A stretch of DNA of 64,000 nt from Enhydrobacter aerosaccus (lineage in GTDB: Bacteria > Pseudomonadota > Alphaproteobacteria > Reyranellales > Reyranellaceae). The stretch covers positions 245,573 to 309,572 of the forward strand of contig NZ_FUWJ01000004.1 in NCBI RefSeq assembly GCF_900167455.1. The letters are read 5' to 3'. Shown one piece after another: positions 33,900-42,200 of the stretch. Below the pieces are notes generated by a model. The model was not told the origin of the DNA, searched no databases, and saw nothing but the letters and a program-made list of their open reading frames with translations. The stretch's first letter is position 1, and each line of letters opens with the position of its first letter. Made by a program: the position numbers and the translations under genes.

Positions 33900-35054
33900 G
33901 TGAGCGGCGCGCTGTTCGACGTCGTCGTTGTCGGCGGTGGTGCGGCCGGCCTGATGTGCGCGATCCGGGCCGGTCAGCGCGGGCGGCGCGTGCTCGTGCT
34001 GGATCACGCGGAAAAGGTCGGCAAGAAGATCCTGATCTCCGGCGGCGGCCGCTGCAACTTCACCAACCTGGAGGCGCGGCCCGAGGCCTATCTCTCAGCC
34101 AATCCGCATTTCTGCAAGTCGGCGCTGGCGCGCTACACGCAGCACGACTTCATCGCCCTGGTCGACAGGCACAGGATCGCCTGGCACGAAAAGACGCTGG
34201 GCCAGCTGTTCTGCGACGGCTCGGCGCGACAGATCGTGGCGATGCTGCTGGCGGAGTGTGCGGCAGTCGGAGTCGATGTGCGCGTCGGGCATCGCATCAC
34301 GGCCATCGAGAAAGCGAACCGCTTCTCCCTTCGGACCGACAAGGGCGACTTCCGGGCGTCTGCGGTCGTTCTGGCGACAGGCGGTCTGTCGATTCCCAAG
34401 ATGGGCGCTACCGGCTTCGCGCACGATACGGCCCGACGCTTCGGTCTCGCGGTGACGGAGACACGCCCTGCCTTGGTGCCGCTGACGCTGCCGAACGCTC
34501 CCGACCTCAGTGGCGTTTCCCTCGACGTGGTCGCTCGATGCGGTCGGACGACATTCCGCGAGGCCATGCTCTTCACCCACCGCGGCCTGTCCGGGCCGGC
34601 GATCCTGCAGATCTCCTCCTACTGGCGTGAAGGGCGAGAGCTGTCGATCGATCTGCTGCCCGATCTCGACGCGAGCGCCTTTCTCAAGGACCGCAAGCGC
34701 AGCCGTCCGAAGGCGGAGCTGCGAACGGTCTTGGCCGAGGTCGTGCCGCAGCGGCTCGCCCAGCATCTTGCGGCGGAGGGGACGATGGCCGAGAGACGCG
34801 ACAAGGATCTCGACGCGCTGGCCCGGCGGCTGAAGGACTGGCGCGTGACACCCGCCGGCACCGAAGGCTATGCCAAGGCCGAAGTGACGCTGGGAGGAGT
34901 CGACACGGCCGAGCTTTCCTCGCGCACGATGGAGGCCAAGAAGGTGTCCGGGCTCCATGTGATCGGTGAAGCGGTCGATGTGACGGGCTGGCTCGGCGGC
35001 TACAATTTCCAATGGGCCTGGTCGTCCGGCTGGGTCGCCGGCGACGCGATCTAG
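33900..35054 (+). CDS. BaiN/HI0933 (YhiN) family FAD-dependent oxidoreductase
   Basis: 384 aa from GTG 33900; TTG 33870 would add 10 residues. The FAD Rossmann motif VVVGGGAAGLMCAIRAGQRG is at the N-terminus and is followed by KILISGGGRCNFTN, the hallmark of this family. Later blocks are LATGGLSIPKMGATGFAHDTA, LFTHRGLSGPAILQISSYW and AKAEVTLGGVDTAELSS, ending with GGYNFQWAWSSGWVAG. Role not settled; BaiN acts in bile acid dehydroxylation, while most members are uncharacterised. Convergent with the deacetylase gene. Confidence 0.93.
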   Translation: MSGALFDVVVVGGGAAGLMCAIRAGQRGRRVLVLDHAEKVGKKILISGGGRCNFTNLEARPEAYLSANPHFCKSALARYTQHDFIALVDRHRIAWHEKTLGQLFCDGSARQIVAMLLAECAAVGVDVRVGHRITAIEKANRFSLRTDKGDFRASAVVLATGGLSIPKMGATGFAHDTARRFGLAVTETRPALVPLTLPNAPDLSGVSLDVVARCGRTTFREAMLFTHRGLSGPAILQISSYWREGRELSIDLLPDLDASAFLKDRKRSRPKAELRTVLAEVVPQRLAQHLAAEGTMAERRDKDLDALARRLKDWRVTPAGTEGYAKAEVTLGGVDTAELSSRTMEAKKVSGLHVIGEAVDVTGWLGGYNFQWAWSSGWVAGDAI

Positions 35055-35079
35055 CTGACCGCAGTATCGGCCGACGCGA

Positions 35080-36000
35080 TCACTCCATCATCGTCTGCGC
35101 ATAGTGGGCGGCGATCTCGCCTGGCGTGGCGTGCCAGACATTGCCGAAGCGCTCGATCCGGCGCAGCGCCTCATCGAGATACTTGATGCGGTGCGCCATG
35201 CCCATCAGCCAGGGATGGATGGACAGGCTGAAGACCTGGCTGCCTTCGCGATGCAGTAGCTCGAAGGCGTCGCCAACGAGGTCGGGATAGCGGGTCGTGT
35301 TGATGCGTCGCAGCCAGAGCTGCTGCACGTCGTCCCATTCCGGCTGGTTGGGCAGGGAGACGAACTTCTTCCCGACCTTCATGGCATAGGGCTGGTCGTC
35401 GTTGGGCCAGTCGAGGACATAGTCGAAGCCGGCATCGGCCAGCAGCTGGGGCGTGCGCTGGCTCTCGCCATAGTCCTGGCCCAGCCAGCCCTTGGGTGTC
35501 ACGCCGGCCGCCGTCTCGACGGCGGTCCTCGATGTCTCGATATGCGCCTTCTCCTCGGCCTCGCTCATCTTGGAGGAGATCAGCCGATTGGCCGAGATGC
35601 CGTGGGCGATGAACTCGTACTTGCGCCTCTTGAACTGCTCGATGAGGAAGGGATAGCGCTCGGCGGCCATGGCATTGACTGCGACGCCGGCGCGGATCTG
35701 GTAGCGGTCGAGCACGTCCAGCACACGGAAGATGCCGGTGCGATTGCCGTATTCGCGCTGCGTCCAGGTCCGGTAGTCCGGATTATAGTTGCCGAACTCG
35801 CCGACGAAGCGCGCATCCCGGACGGTGCCGTCCGGCGGCAGCAGTTCGTAGTATTCGAGATGCAGCACGACGCAGAAGGCGACGCGCGCCTTGCGCGGCC
35901 ATTCGAGGTGCGGCCGCTTGGGAAAGGGCGAATACGCGTACCAGGGATTGTCCATGCCGGGCTGAAGCGGCGGCGGATTCTTGGGGACCGAACGGCTCAT
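35080..36000 (-). CDS. Polysaccharide deacetylase family protein, PuuE-like (copy 2)
   Basis: 306 aa from ATG 36000 with a textbook AGGAGGCGTGAG before it. NodB-fold features are present, with TWTQREYGNRTGIFRVLDVLD near residue 80 and FIAHGISANRL, LSIHPWLMGMAHR later. The REYGNRTG...R block and length resemble PuuE, the allantoinase-type member of the family, more than chitin deacetylases. It lies 1 nt after its paralogue and shares its architecture. It may cut a cyclic ureide or related amide; exact substrate unknown. Confidence 0.85.
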   Translation of the reverse strand: MSRSVPKNPPPLQPGMDNPWYAYSPFPKRPHLEWPRKARVAFCVVLHLEYYELLPPDGTVRDARFVGEFGNYNPDYRTWTQREYGNRTGIFRVLDVLDRYQIRAGVAVNAMAAERYPFLIEQFKRRKYEFIAHGISANRLISSKMSEAEEKAHIETSRTAVETAAGVTPKGWLGQDYGESQRTPQLLADAGFDYVLDWPNDDQPYAMKVGKKFVSLPNQPEWDDVQQLWLRRINTTRYPDLVGDAFELLHREGSQVFSLSIHPWLMGMAHRIKYLDEALRRIERFGNVWHATPGEIAAHYAQTMME

Positions 36001-36001
36001 C

Positions 36002-36901
36002 TCACGCCTCCTTGCCGAGATGATCCTGGTAGGGCTTGAGCGCATTTGCCGTGTACCAGTCGAGGATCTCCTCGGCGGTGCAGACCCAGGCATCCTTGTG
36101 CTGGCGGATATACCCCAGCGCGCGGTCGAGATGCTTCAGTCGGTGCGGGGCGCCCATCATGTAGGGATGCAGGGCCAGGCACATGACACGGCCGTTGTCG
36201 CTGCCCTCGCGATAGACCGTATCGAAATGATCGACGATCATCTGGGCGAACTCCTCGGCCTCGACCGGCTGGCGATAGATCATCGCGTCGTTGAGATCCA
36301 TCGTGTAGGGGATGTGCATCAGTGGGCCGTGTTTGGTGGCCACCGGCGTCGGTTGATCGTCGTGATAGAAGTCGCAGAAATATTCGAGGCCGGCTTCCTT
36401 CACGAGATCGGGCGTGTTCAACGTGTTGGAGACGGCGGGCGAGAACCAGCCGCGCAGCGTGCGACCGGTGAGACGCAGGTGCGTCGCCTTGCTGTGCTCG
36501 ATGACCTCGCGCTCCTCCTCCTCCGTATAGCCCCAGTGATAGCGCGTGTTGAAGTAACCGTGGCTCATGTATTCCCAGCGCCGCGCTTCCATCGCCTCCA
36601 GGATCTCGGGGTACATCTCGATCACCGACATGGACAGCGAGACGGTGCAGCGGATGCTGTATTTGTCGAGCACCTCGAACATGCGCCACAGGCCGACGCG
36701 GTTGCCATAGTCGCGCCCGCCATAGCCCAGCACATCGGGGTGCGGCATGCGTGGCCAGGGATCGCGCAGGCGCACTTCGGCCGGAACGTATTCATAGTGT
36801 TCGATGTTGGGGCAGACCCAGACGGCGACGCGTGCGCCATTGGGCCAGGACAGTTTCGGCCGCTGAATGACGGGGGAATAGCCGAACCGATATGGATCCA
36901 T
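36002..36901 (-). CDS. Polysaccharide deacetylase family protein, PuuE-like (copy 1)
   Basis: 299 aa from ATG 36901 (GAGAAAGAG upstream). Contains GGRDYGNRVGLWRMFEVLDKY (truncated here to the core RDYGNRVGLWR), YEYMSHG-like EYMSHGYFNTRYHWG, TGRTLRGWFSP and CLALHPYMMGAPHRLKHLD. The RDYGNRVG block is characteristic of PuuE-type allantoinases. It is divergent from xdhA with 114 nt between starts, a layout expected for purine or ureide catabolism. Together the pair are probably recent or ancient duplicates with distinct substrates. Confidence 0.87.
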   Translation of the reverse strand: MDPYRFGYSPVIQRPKLSWPNGARVAVWVCPNIEHYEYVPAEVRLRDPWPRMPHPDVLGYGGRDYGNRVGLWRMFEVLDKYSIRCTVSLSMSVIEMYPEILEAMEARRWEYMSHGYFNTRYHWGYTEEEEREVIEHSKATHLRLTGRTLRGWFSPAVSNTLNTPDLVKEAGLEYFCDFYHDDQPTPVATKHGPLMHIPYTMDLNDAMIYRQPVEAEEFAQMIVDHFDTVYREGSDNGRVMCLALHPYMMGAPHRLKHLDRALGYIRQHKDAWVCTAEEILDWYTANALKPYQDHLGKEA

Positions 36902-37015
36902 GACTGATCTCTTTCTCTTTGGCGCGGCAAGTGCATCACGGCGGCCCCGGGCGCGCAACAGCGGCCTTGGTGCACAACACTTGCATGCTCTGTTCAGTCC
37001 CATCATTTTGTTCGC

Positions 37016-38401
37016 ATGGCGGATTGCGTACACTTCACTTTGAATGACCGGCCGGTGGAGCTTGCCGGCGTTTCACCGATGACGACTCTCCTCGATTGGT
37101 TGCGCGAGCAGCGTGGGCTCAAGGGGACCAAGGAAGGTTGCGCGGAAGGCGATTGCGGCGCCTGCACCGTCGTTCTCGAACGCGCCGACGGAAGGCGCGA
37201 GGCGATCAACTCCTGCATTGCCCTGGTGGGCCAGATGGACGGGCAGGCGATCCGCACTGTCGAAGGTCTGCGCGGGTCCGATGGCCGCCCGCATGCGGTG
37301 CAATCGGCATTCGCCGACAGCGATGCGACGCAGTGCGGCTTCTGCACGCCTGGATTCGTCATGTCGGCCTATGCCTTCGCCTCGAGCGGGGAGAGCGCAG
37401 ATCTCGAGTCGATCCACGAAACGCTGGCCGGCAATCTCTGCCGCTGCACCGGCTATCGGCCGATCGTCGAGGCGATGGCCAGAGTGGCCGGCCTGGCGTC
37501 TGAGCCGGTGCCGCCGCTGCCCACGCCACGGTCGACTTCCGTCGCCTTCGACAACGTGTTCTTCGCGCCGCGTTCCCTCGCCGAGCTGGTGCAGCTTCGC
37601 GCCCAGCATCCCGAGGCGCCGCTGTTGGCGGGCGGGACCGATCTCGGCTTGCTGGCCAGCCGCGCGCGCAAACCGCCGAAGGCCGTGATTCACCTCGCGC
37701 ATGTGCCGGAGCTTGCGGCGATCGACGAGGGCAAGGACGAGCTGACCATCGGTGCCACCGTGCCCTATGTGCGGGCCATGCCGGTCCTGAGCGCGGCCTT
37801 TCCGGCCGTGCGCCGCTATCTCGGTCGTCTCGGCTCGCGGCAGATCCGCACCATGGGCACGATCGGTGGCAATATCGGTACCGCCTCGCCGATCGGCGAC
37901 ATGCCGCCCGTGCTGCTGGCTTTGGAGACGCGACTGAAGCTCGTGTCGATCCGCGGGGTGCGCGAGCTGCCGCTCGAACAGTTCTTTCTCGACTATCGTA
38001 AGACAGCGCTGGCGCCCGACGAGGTCATCCAGAGCCTGACGATGCCGCGCCTGTGGCCCGGCGAGCATTTCTTCTGCGACAAGATCAGCAAGCGCCACGA
38101 CCAGGATATCTCCACCGTTGCGGCCGCCTACCGCGTGCGCGTCCGCAACGGCAGGTTCGAGGATGTGCGGCTGGCCTTCGGCGGCATGGCCGCGACACCG
38201 CGCCGAGCGGCGGCGGCGGAAGCGGCGTTGCTGAAGGACGGATTCCCCGCCGCGATCGATGCGTTGCCGCGGGACTTCCAACCCATCGACGATTGGCGCG
38301 GCAGCGGCGCCTATCGCCTGCAGGTAGCGGCCAACCTGCTGCGCCGCCTGGAGTTGCGCCTCGCCGATCCCAGCCGGCCGCTGGAGGTCGAAGCGCTATG
38401 A
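37016..38401 (+). CDS. xdhA: Xanthine dehydrogenase small subunit (Fe-S/FAD)
   Basis: 461 aa, the normal length for bacterial XdhA. Residues 1-80 form the plant-type ferredoxin domain with C42, C47 and C50 in GCAEGDCGACTV. The second [2Fe-2S] domain has QCGFCTPGF and LCRCTGY. The FAD domain starts near 175, with LLAGGTDLGLLASR and TIGGNIGTASPIGD as flavin motifs. It takes electrons from the molybdenum subunit to NAD+. Its stop overlaps the xdhB start (ATGA). The identity as canonical XdhA is strong; substrate could also be another purine-like heterocycle. Confidence 0.94.
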   Translation: MADCVHFTLNDRPVELAGVSPMTTLLDWLREQRGLKGTKEGCAEGDCGACTVVLERADGRREAINSCIALVGQMDGQAIRTVEGLRGSDGRPHAVQSAFADSDATQCGFCTPGFVMSAYAFASSGESADLESIHETLAGNLCRCTGYRPIVEAMARVAGLASEPVPPLPTPRSTSVAFDNVFFAPRSLAELVQLRAQHPEAPLLAGGTDLGLLASRARKPPKAVIHLAHVPELAAIDEGKDELTIGATVPYVRAMPVLSAAFPAVRRYLGRLGSRQIRTMGTIGGNIGTASPIGDMPPVLLALETRLKLVSIRGVRELPLEQFFLDYRKTALAPDEVIQSLTMPRLWPGEHFFCDKISKRHDQDISTVAAAYRVRVRNGRFEDVRLAFGGMAATPRRAAAAEAALLKDGFPAAIDALPRDFQPIDDWRGSGAYRLQVAANLLRRLELRLADPSRPLEVEAL

Positions 38402-40692
38402 CAGTCCATACGTCCCGCCGTCACGACAGTGCCTTCAAGCATGTCACAGGACAGGCTCTCTATATCGACGACATGCCGGAACCGGCCGGCACGCTGCATG
38501 CGGCGCTGATCCTGAGTCCGGTCGCCGCCGGTCGCTTGCGCACCCTCGATCTCTCCGCGGTATCGACCGCGCCCGATGTGGTAGCGGTGATCGGCCCGGC
38601 CGACATCCCGGGACAGAACGATGTGGCCCCGGTGGGACAGAACGAGCCGCTGTTCGCCGTGGATCAGGTCTCCTATGCCGGTCAGCCGCTGGCACTGGTC
38701 GCGGCCCGCACGCTCGATGCGGCGCGACGGGCGGCCGAGCGGGCGACGATCGATATCGCGGCGGCCGAGCCGGTTCTCGACATCGAGACGGCGCTGGCGC
38801 GGCAGGAGTACGTGCAGGCGCCATCGACGCTGCTGCGGGGTGATCCGGAGCAGGCGCTGAAATCGGCGCCGCATAAGCTCAGCGCCGAGTTCACCGTCGG
38901 CGGCCAGGAGCATTTCTATCTCGAGGGCCAGATCGCCTTCGCGCTGCCCGGCGAGGATGGCGACATCGTCGTCCATTCCTCGACCCAGCATCCGACCGAG
39001 GTCCAGCATATCTGCGCCCGTCTGCTGGGCTGCGACTTCAATCGCATCACCGCCGTCGTGCGTCGCCTCGGCGGCGGCTTCGGCGGCAAGGAAAGCAACG
39101 CCTCCTGGGTCGCCGGTGCCGCGGCGCTGGCCGCCAGCCATACCGGCCGTCCGGTCAAGCTGCGGCTGCCGCGCGAGATCGACATGATCGCGACCGGCAA
39201 GCGCCACCCGTTCCTCTATCGCTATACGGTGGGCTTCGACGACGACGGTCGCGTGCTGGCGCTCGATGCCATGCTGGCCGCTGACGCCGGCTGGAGCCTC
39301 GATCTGACGCCAGGCGTGATGGCGCGCGCCCTGACCCACACCGACAACGCCTATTGGATCCCGCATTTCCGTGCCGTCGGTTATGCCTGCCGCACCAACA
39401 AGCAGTCGAATACCGCGTTCCGCGGCTTCGGCGGTCCGCAGGGCGTGGTGGTGATGGAGGACGCCCTCGATCGCATCGCTCGTCGTCTTGGGCGCGATCC
39501 CGACGCGGTCCGCGCGCTCAACTTCTACGGCGGCGAGAACGACGAGACTCCGTACGGTCAGAAGGTCGAGCAGAACCATCTGTCGCGCGTGTGGGCGGAG
39601 CTCCGCCGCGATGCCGGCATCGAGCAGCGCCGCGCGGAGATCGACGCCTTCAATCGCACCAGCACGGTTCTCAAGCGCGGCCTTGGCCTGTTCCCGTTGA
39701 AGTTCGGCATCTCCTTCAACATCCCGCACATGAACCAGGCGGGCGCGCTGGTTCATGTCTATACCGACGGCTCGATCCGCCTGAACCATGGCGGCACCGA
39801 GATGGGGCAGGGTCTGTTCACCAAGGTGGCCCAGGTCGTGGCCGAAGTGTTCAAGGTCGATATCGACCGCATCCGCGCCAGCGCCACCTCGACGGCCGAA
39901 GTGCCCAACACCTCGCCGACCGCCGCTTCGACGGGCTCCGACCTGAATGGCTGGGCGGCCTACGAGGCGGCCAACACGATCAAGCAGCGCATGACGAACT
40001 TTGCCGCCGACCATTTCGGCGTGGCGCCCGGCGACATCGCGTTCGCCGACGGCACCGTGCGCATCGCCAAGCCCGGCAGCAACCAGGTGCTGAGCTTCGG
40101 GGAGCTGGTGCGGCTCTGCTATCTCGGCCGCGTGTCCCTGTCCTCGACCGGCTATTACAAGACGCCGAAAATCCATTGGGACGGCGTCGCCATGCGTGGC
40201 CGGCCGTTCTTCTATTATTCCTATGGCGCGGCGGCCGCCGAGGTCGTCATCGACACGCTGACCGGCGAAAGCCGCGTGCTGCGCGCCGATCTCGTGCAGG
40301 ATTGCGGCGCCTCGCTCAATCCCGCCATCGATCTCGGCCAGATCGAAGGGGCGTTCGTCCAGGGACAGGGATGGTTCACCTGCGAGGAGTTGTGGTGGGA
40401 CGCCGCCGGCCGGCTGCGCACGGTCGGTCCGTCGACCTACAAGATTCCCGGCAGCCGCGACGCGCCCAAGGTCTTCAACGTGAAGCTGCTGGAGAATGCC
40501 CCGAGCCAGGAGGCAACGATCTTCCGCTCCAAGGCCGTCGGCGAGCCGCCGCTGATGCTGGCGACGGCGGTATGGAACGCACTCAAGGATGCGGTTGCAG
40601 CAGCCGGCGATAGCAGGATCGCAGTGCGATTGGATGCGCCCGCCACGCCCGAGCGTATTCTGGCGGCACTCGCTAGAGTGCGGTCGACGTAA
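38398..40692 (+). CDS. xdhB: Xanthine dehydrogenase molybdopterin-binding subunit
   Basis: 764 aa, typical of bacterial XdhB. Starts MTVHTSRRHDSAFKHVTGQA with YIDDMPEP, the usual XdhB N-terminus. Molybdopterin motifs include RRLGGGFGGKESN, NTAFRGFGGPQG (with the substrate-binding Arg), GGTEMGQGLFTKV and the terminal AVGEPPLMLATAV, whose Glu (about E716) is the catalytic base. GEPPLML is characteristic of true xanthine dehydrogenases, unlike the GEPGLVPTAP of the fused enzyme at 4389. No XdhC-type chaperone gene is present in the window. Confidence 0.95.
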   Translation: MTVHTSRRHDSAFKHVTGQALYIDDMPEPAGTLHAALILSPVAAGRLRTLDLSAVSTAPDVVAVIGPADIPGQNDVAPVGQNEPLFAVDQVSYAGQPLALVAARTLDAARRAAERATIDIAAAEPVLDIETALARQEYVQAPSTLLRGDPEQALKSAPHKLSAEFTVGGQEHFYLEGQIAFALPGEDGDIVVHSSTQHPTEVQHICARLLGCDFNRITAVVRRLGGGFGGKESNASWVAGAAALAASHTGRPVKLRLPREIDMIATGKRHPFLYRYTVGFDDDGRVLALDAMLAADAGWSLDLTPGVMARALTHTDNAYWIPHFRAVGYACRTNKQSNTAFRGFGGPQGVVVMEDALDRIARRLGRDPDAVRALNFYGGENDETPYGQKVEQNHLSRVWAELRRDAGIEQRRAEIDAFNRTSTVLKRGLGLFPLKFGISFNIPHMNQAGALVHVYTDGSIRLNHGGTEMGQGLFTKVAQVVAEVFKVDIDRIRASATSTAEVPNTSPTAASTGSDLNGWAAYEAANTIKQRMTNFAADHFGVAPGDIAFADGTVRIAKPGSNQVLSFGELVRLCYLGRVSLSSTGYYKTPKIHWDGVAMRGRPFFYYSYGAAAAEVVIDTLTGESRVLRADLVQDCGASLNPAIDLGQIEGAFVQGQGWFTCEELWWDAAGRLRTVGPSTYKIPGSRDAPKVFNVKLLENAPSQEATIFRSKAVGEPPLMLATAVWNALKDAVAAAGDSRIAVRLDAPATPERILAALARVRST

Positions 40693-40699
40693 TCGGTCC

Positions 40700-40803
40700 T
40701 GTCATCCGGGCCACGCGAAGGATCCGAGGCGAGCCCGTCGACCATGCGCTGCTGAGCAGCGTCGAGGCGCCTCGCGATCCGTCGGTTCGCTCGGGATCAC
40801 ACA
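40700..40803. repeat. Degenerate intergenic inverted-repeat element
   Basis: This begins TGTCATCCGGGCCACGCGAA and ends TTCGCTCGGGATCACA, resembling the element at 11307-11373, with an internal palindrome CGCTGCTGAGCAGCG near 40747-40761. It fills the gap between xdhB and the following SDR gene and can form hairpins in both halves. It may act as a terminator-like or insulating element. Confidence 0.5.
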
Positions 40804-40816
40804 GTGGGAGGAGAGA

Positions 40817-41614
40817 ATGGACGTACGCATGGATGGCCGCGTGGCCGTGATCACCGGCGCGAGCACCGGGCTCGGCCTTGCCATGGCCAAGGAGTTCGCC
40901 GCATCGGGCGGTTCGGTGGCGATGCTGGCGCGCAAGGCCGATGCGCTGGCGCAGGCCAAGGCGGAGGTGCAGAAGGCGGCTGGCAAGACCAACGGCAAGA
41001 TCGAGACCTATTCCTGCGACGTCTCCAAGGCGCAGCCGATTGCCGATACCTGGAAGCAGGTGGTGGCCGATTTCGGCAAGGTCGACATCGTCGTGAACAA
41101 CGCCGGCATCAGCCATGCCAAGCCGTTCGACACCGTGACCGACGAGGATTGGCAGGGCGATCTCGATCTCAAGCTGTTCGCCGCCATCCGCATGATCCGG
41201 CTCGCCTTGCCGGGCATGCGCGAGCGCAAGTGGGGACGGGTTCTCAACATCCTGAACATCGGCGCCAAGGCGCCGACCGCCAACTCCACGCCGACCAGCG
41301 TCAGCCGCGCCGCCGGCCTCGCGCTGACGAAGGCGCTCAGCCAGGAGAACGCGCCTCACAACATCCTGGTGAACGCCATGCTGGTGGGGCTGATCGACAG
41401 CGACCAATGGGTCCGTCGTCACAAGACGGCGGCCGGCCAGGGCAAGAGTTACGACGAGTTCCTCGCCGGGATGGCCAAGGGTCGCATTCCGCTGGGCCGC
41501 ATGGGCAAGGCGGAGGAATTTGCCCGCATGGCCTGCTTCCTCTGCTCCGATGCCGGCTCCTATGTCACCGGCGTTGCCATCAATGTCGATGGCGGCATGA
41601 GCCCGGTCGTGTGA
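40817..41614 (+). CDS. SDR family oxidoreductase with atypical active site
   Basis: 265 aa from ATG 40817 with GGGAGGAGAGA before it. Rossmann motif TGASTGLGLAMA, NNAGISHAKP and C-terminal GVAINVDGGMSPVV mark a classical SDR. The catalytic segment reads TPTSVSRAAGLALTKAL: where YxxxK is expected there is Thr and Arg, so both the usual Tyr and Lys are missing. The segment is otherwise intact, so this looks like subfamily divergence rather than decay. Cytoplasmic NAD(P) protein; substrate unknown. Confidence 0.9.
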   Translation: MDVRMDGRVAVITGASTGLGLAMAKEFAASGGSVAMLARKADALAQAKAEVQKAAGKTNGKIETYSCDVSKAQPIADTWKQVVADFGKVDIVVNNAGISHAKPFDTVTDEDWQGDLDLKLFAAIRMIRLALPGMRERKWGRVLNILNIGAKAPTANSTPTSVSRAAGLALTKALSQENAPHNILVNAMLVGLIDSDQWVRRHKTAAGQGKSYDEFLAGMAKGRIPLGRMGKAEEFARMACFLCSDAGSYVTGVAINVDGGMSPVV

Positions 41615-41760
41615 GAAAACCGCGACCGTTGAATGCGAAGACCCGGTCGATCTGCCTGTGCGCATCGACCGGTTGACAGAGCAATTAGCTGTTCTAGATA
41701 TGACGCAGCGGAACGGCCGAAGTCGACGCGCACGCTTCATCGCGTGTCGATGCACCAACG

Positions 41761-41790
41761 ATCTCCAAGACCACTATCTCCAAGACCACT
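41761..41790. repeat. Perfect tandem 15-bp repeat
   Basis: ATCTCCAAGACCACT occurs twice with no gap (41761-41775, 41776-41790), about 67 nt upstream of the start of the small protein at 41857. The 242-nt gap around it holds no other gene that I can support. It may be a slipped-strand duplication or a paired binding site. Confidence 0.8.
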
Positions 41791-41856
41791 GTCGTAAGTG
41801 GGAGGCCCCGCAAGACGATCCCCCTGACCGTAACTCCCATCGAAAAGGAGTGTGCG

Positions 41857-42153
41857 ATGAAGCTGAATGCCGCACAGATCGAGCAGACGCTGCACCAGTA
41901 CGATGCCGAGGCGATTCCCGCGGAGCATCCCGTGGTCATGAAGCTCCAGCCGCTGTTTGGCGATCACACCTACTTCCTCGACAACAACGGACTCAATATC
42001 GTCGAGCCGGTCGAAGCCCAGCAGGCCGACGGGCATCTGGTCGTGGTGGTGAATCTCGCCAGTTGGAGCGATCCCAATGCCATGAGCCTGCAGACTCACG
42101 ATCCTGAAACGACGGATCTGGTCGTCGATCTCGAGGGCAATATCCGTCACTGA
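41857..42153 (+). CDS. Hypothetical conserved small protein (98 aa)
   Basis: Starts at ATG 41857 with AAAAGGAGTGTGCG upstream. Soluble protein, N-terminal MKLNAAQIEQTLHQYDAEAI, then HPVVMKLQPLFGDHTYFLDN, HLVVVVNLASWSDPN and TDLVVDLEGNIRH. No membrane helix, cofactor motif or Cys. I do not recognise a named family, though it looks like a conserved alphaproteobacterial protein. Function unknown. Confidence 0.8.
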   Translation: MKLNAAQIEQTLHQYDAEAIPAEHPVVMKLQPLFGDHTYFLDNNGLNIVEPVEAQQADGHLVVVVNLASWSDPNAMSLQTHDPETTDLVVDLEGNIRH

Positions 42154-42200
42154 CGGAGCGCCTCGGCGCAAGCGGCAACGACTGTCCGGCGCGACCGCGC

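Noticed and set aside
32009..41614. A complete purine degradation operon
   Set aside because: Only XDH and PuuE-like genes are present; uricase, HIU hydrolase, OHCU decarboxylase and later steps are not in the window, so the claim is limited to a purine or ureide link.
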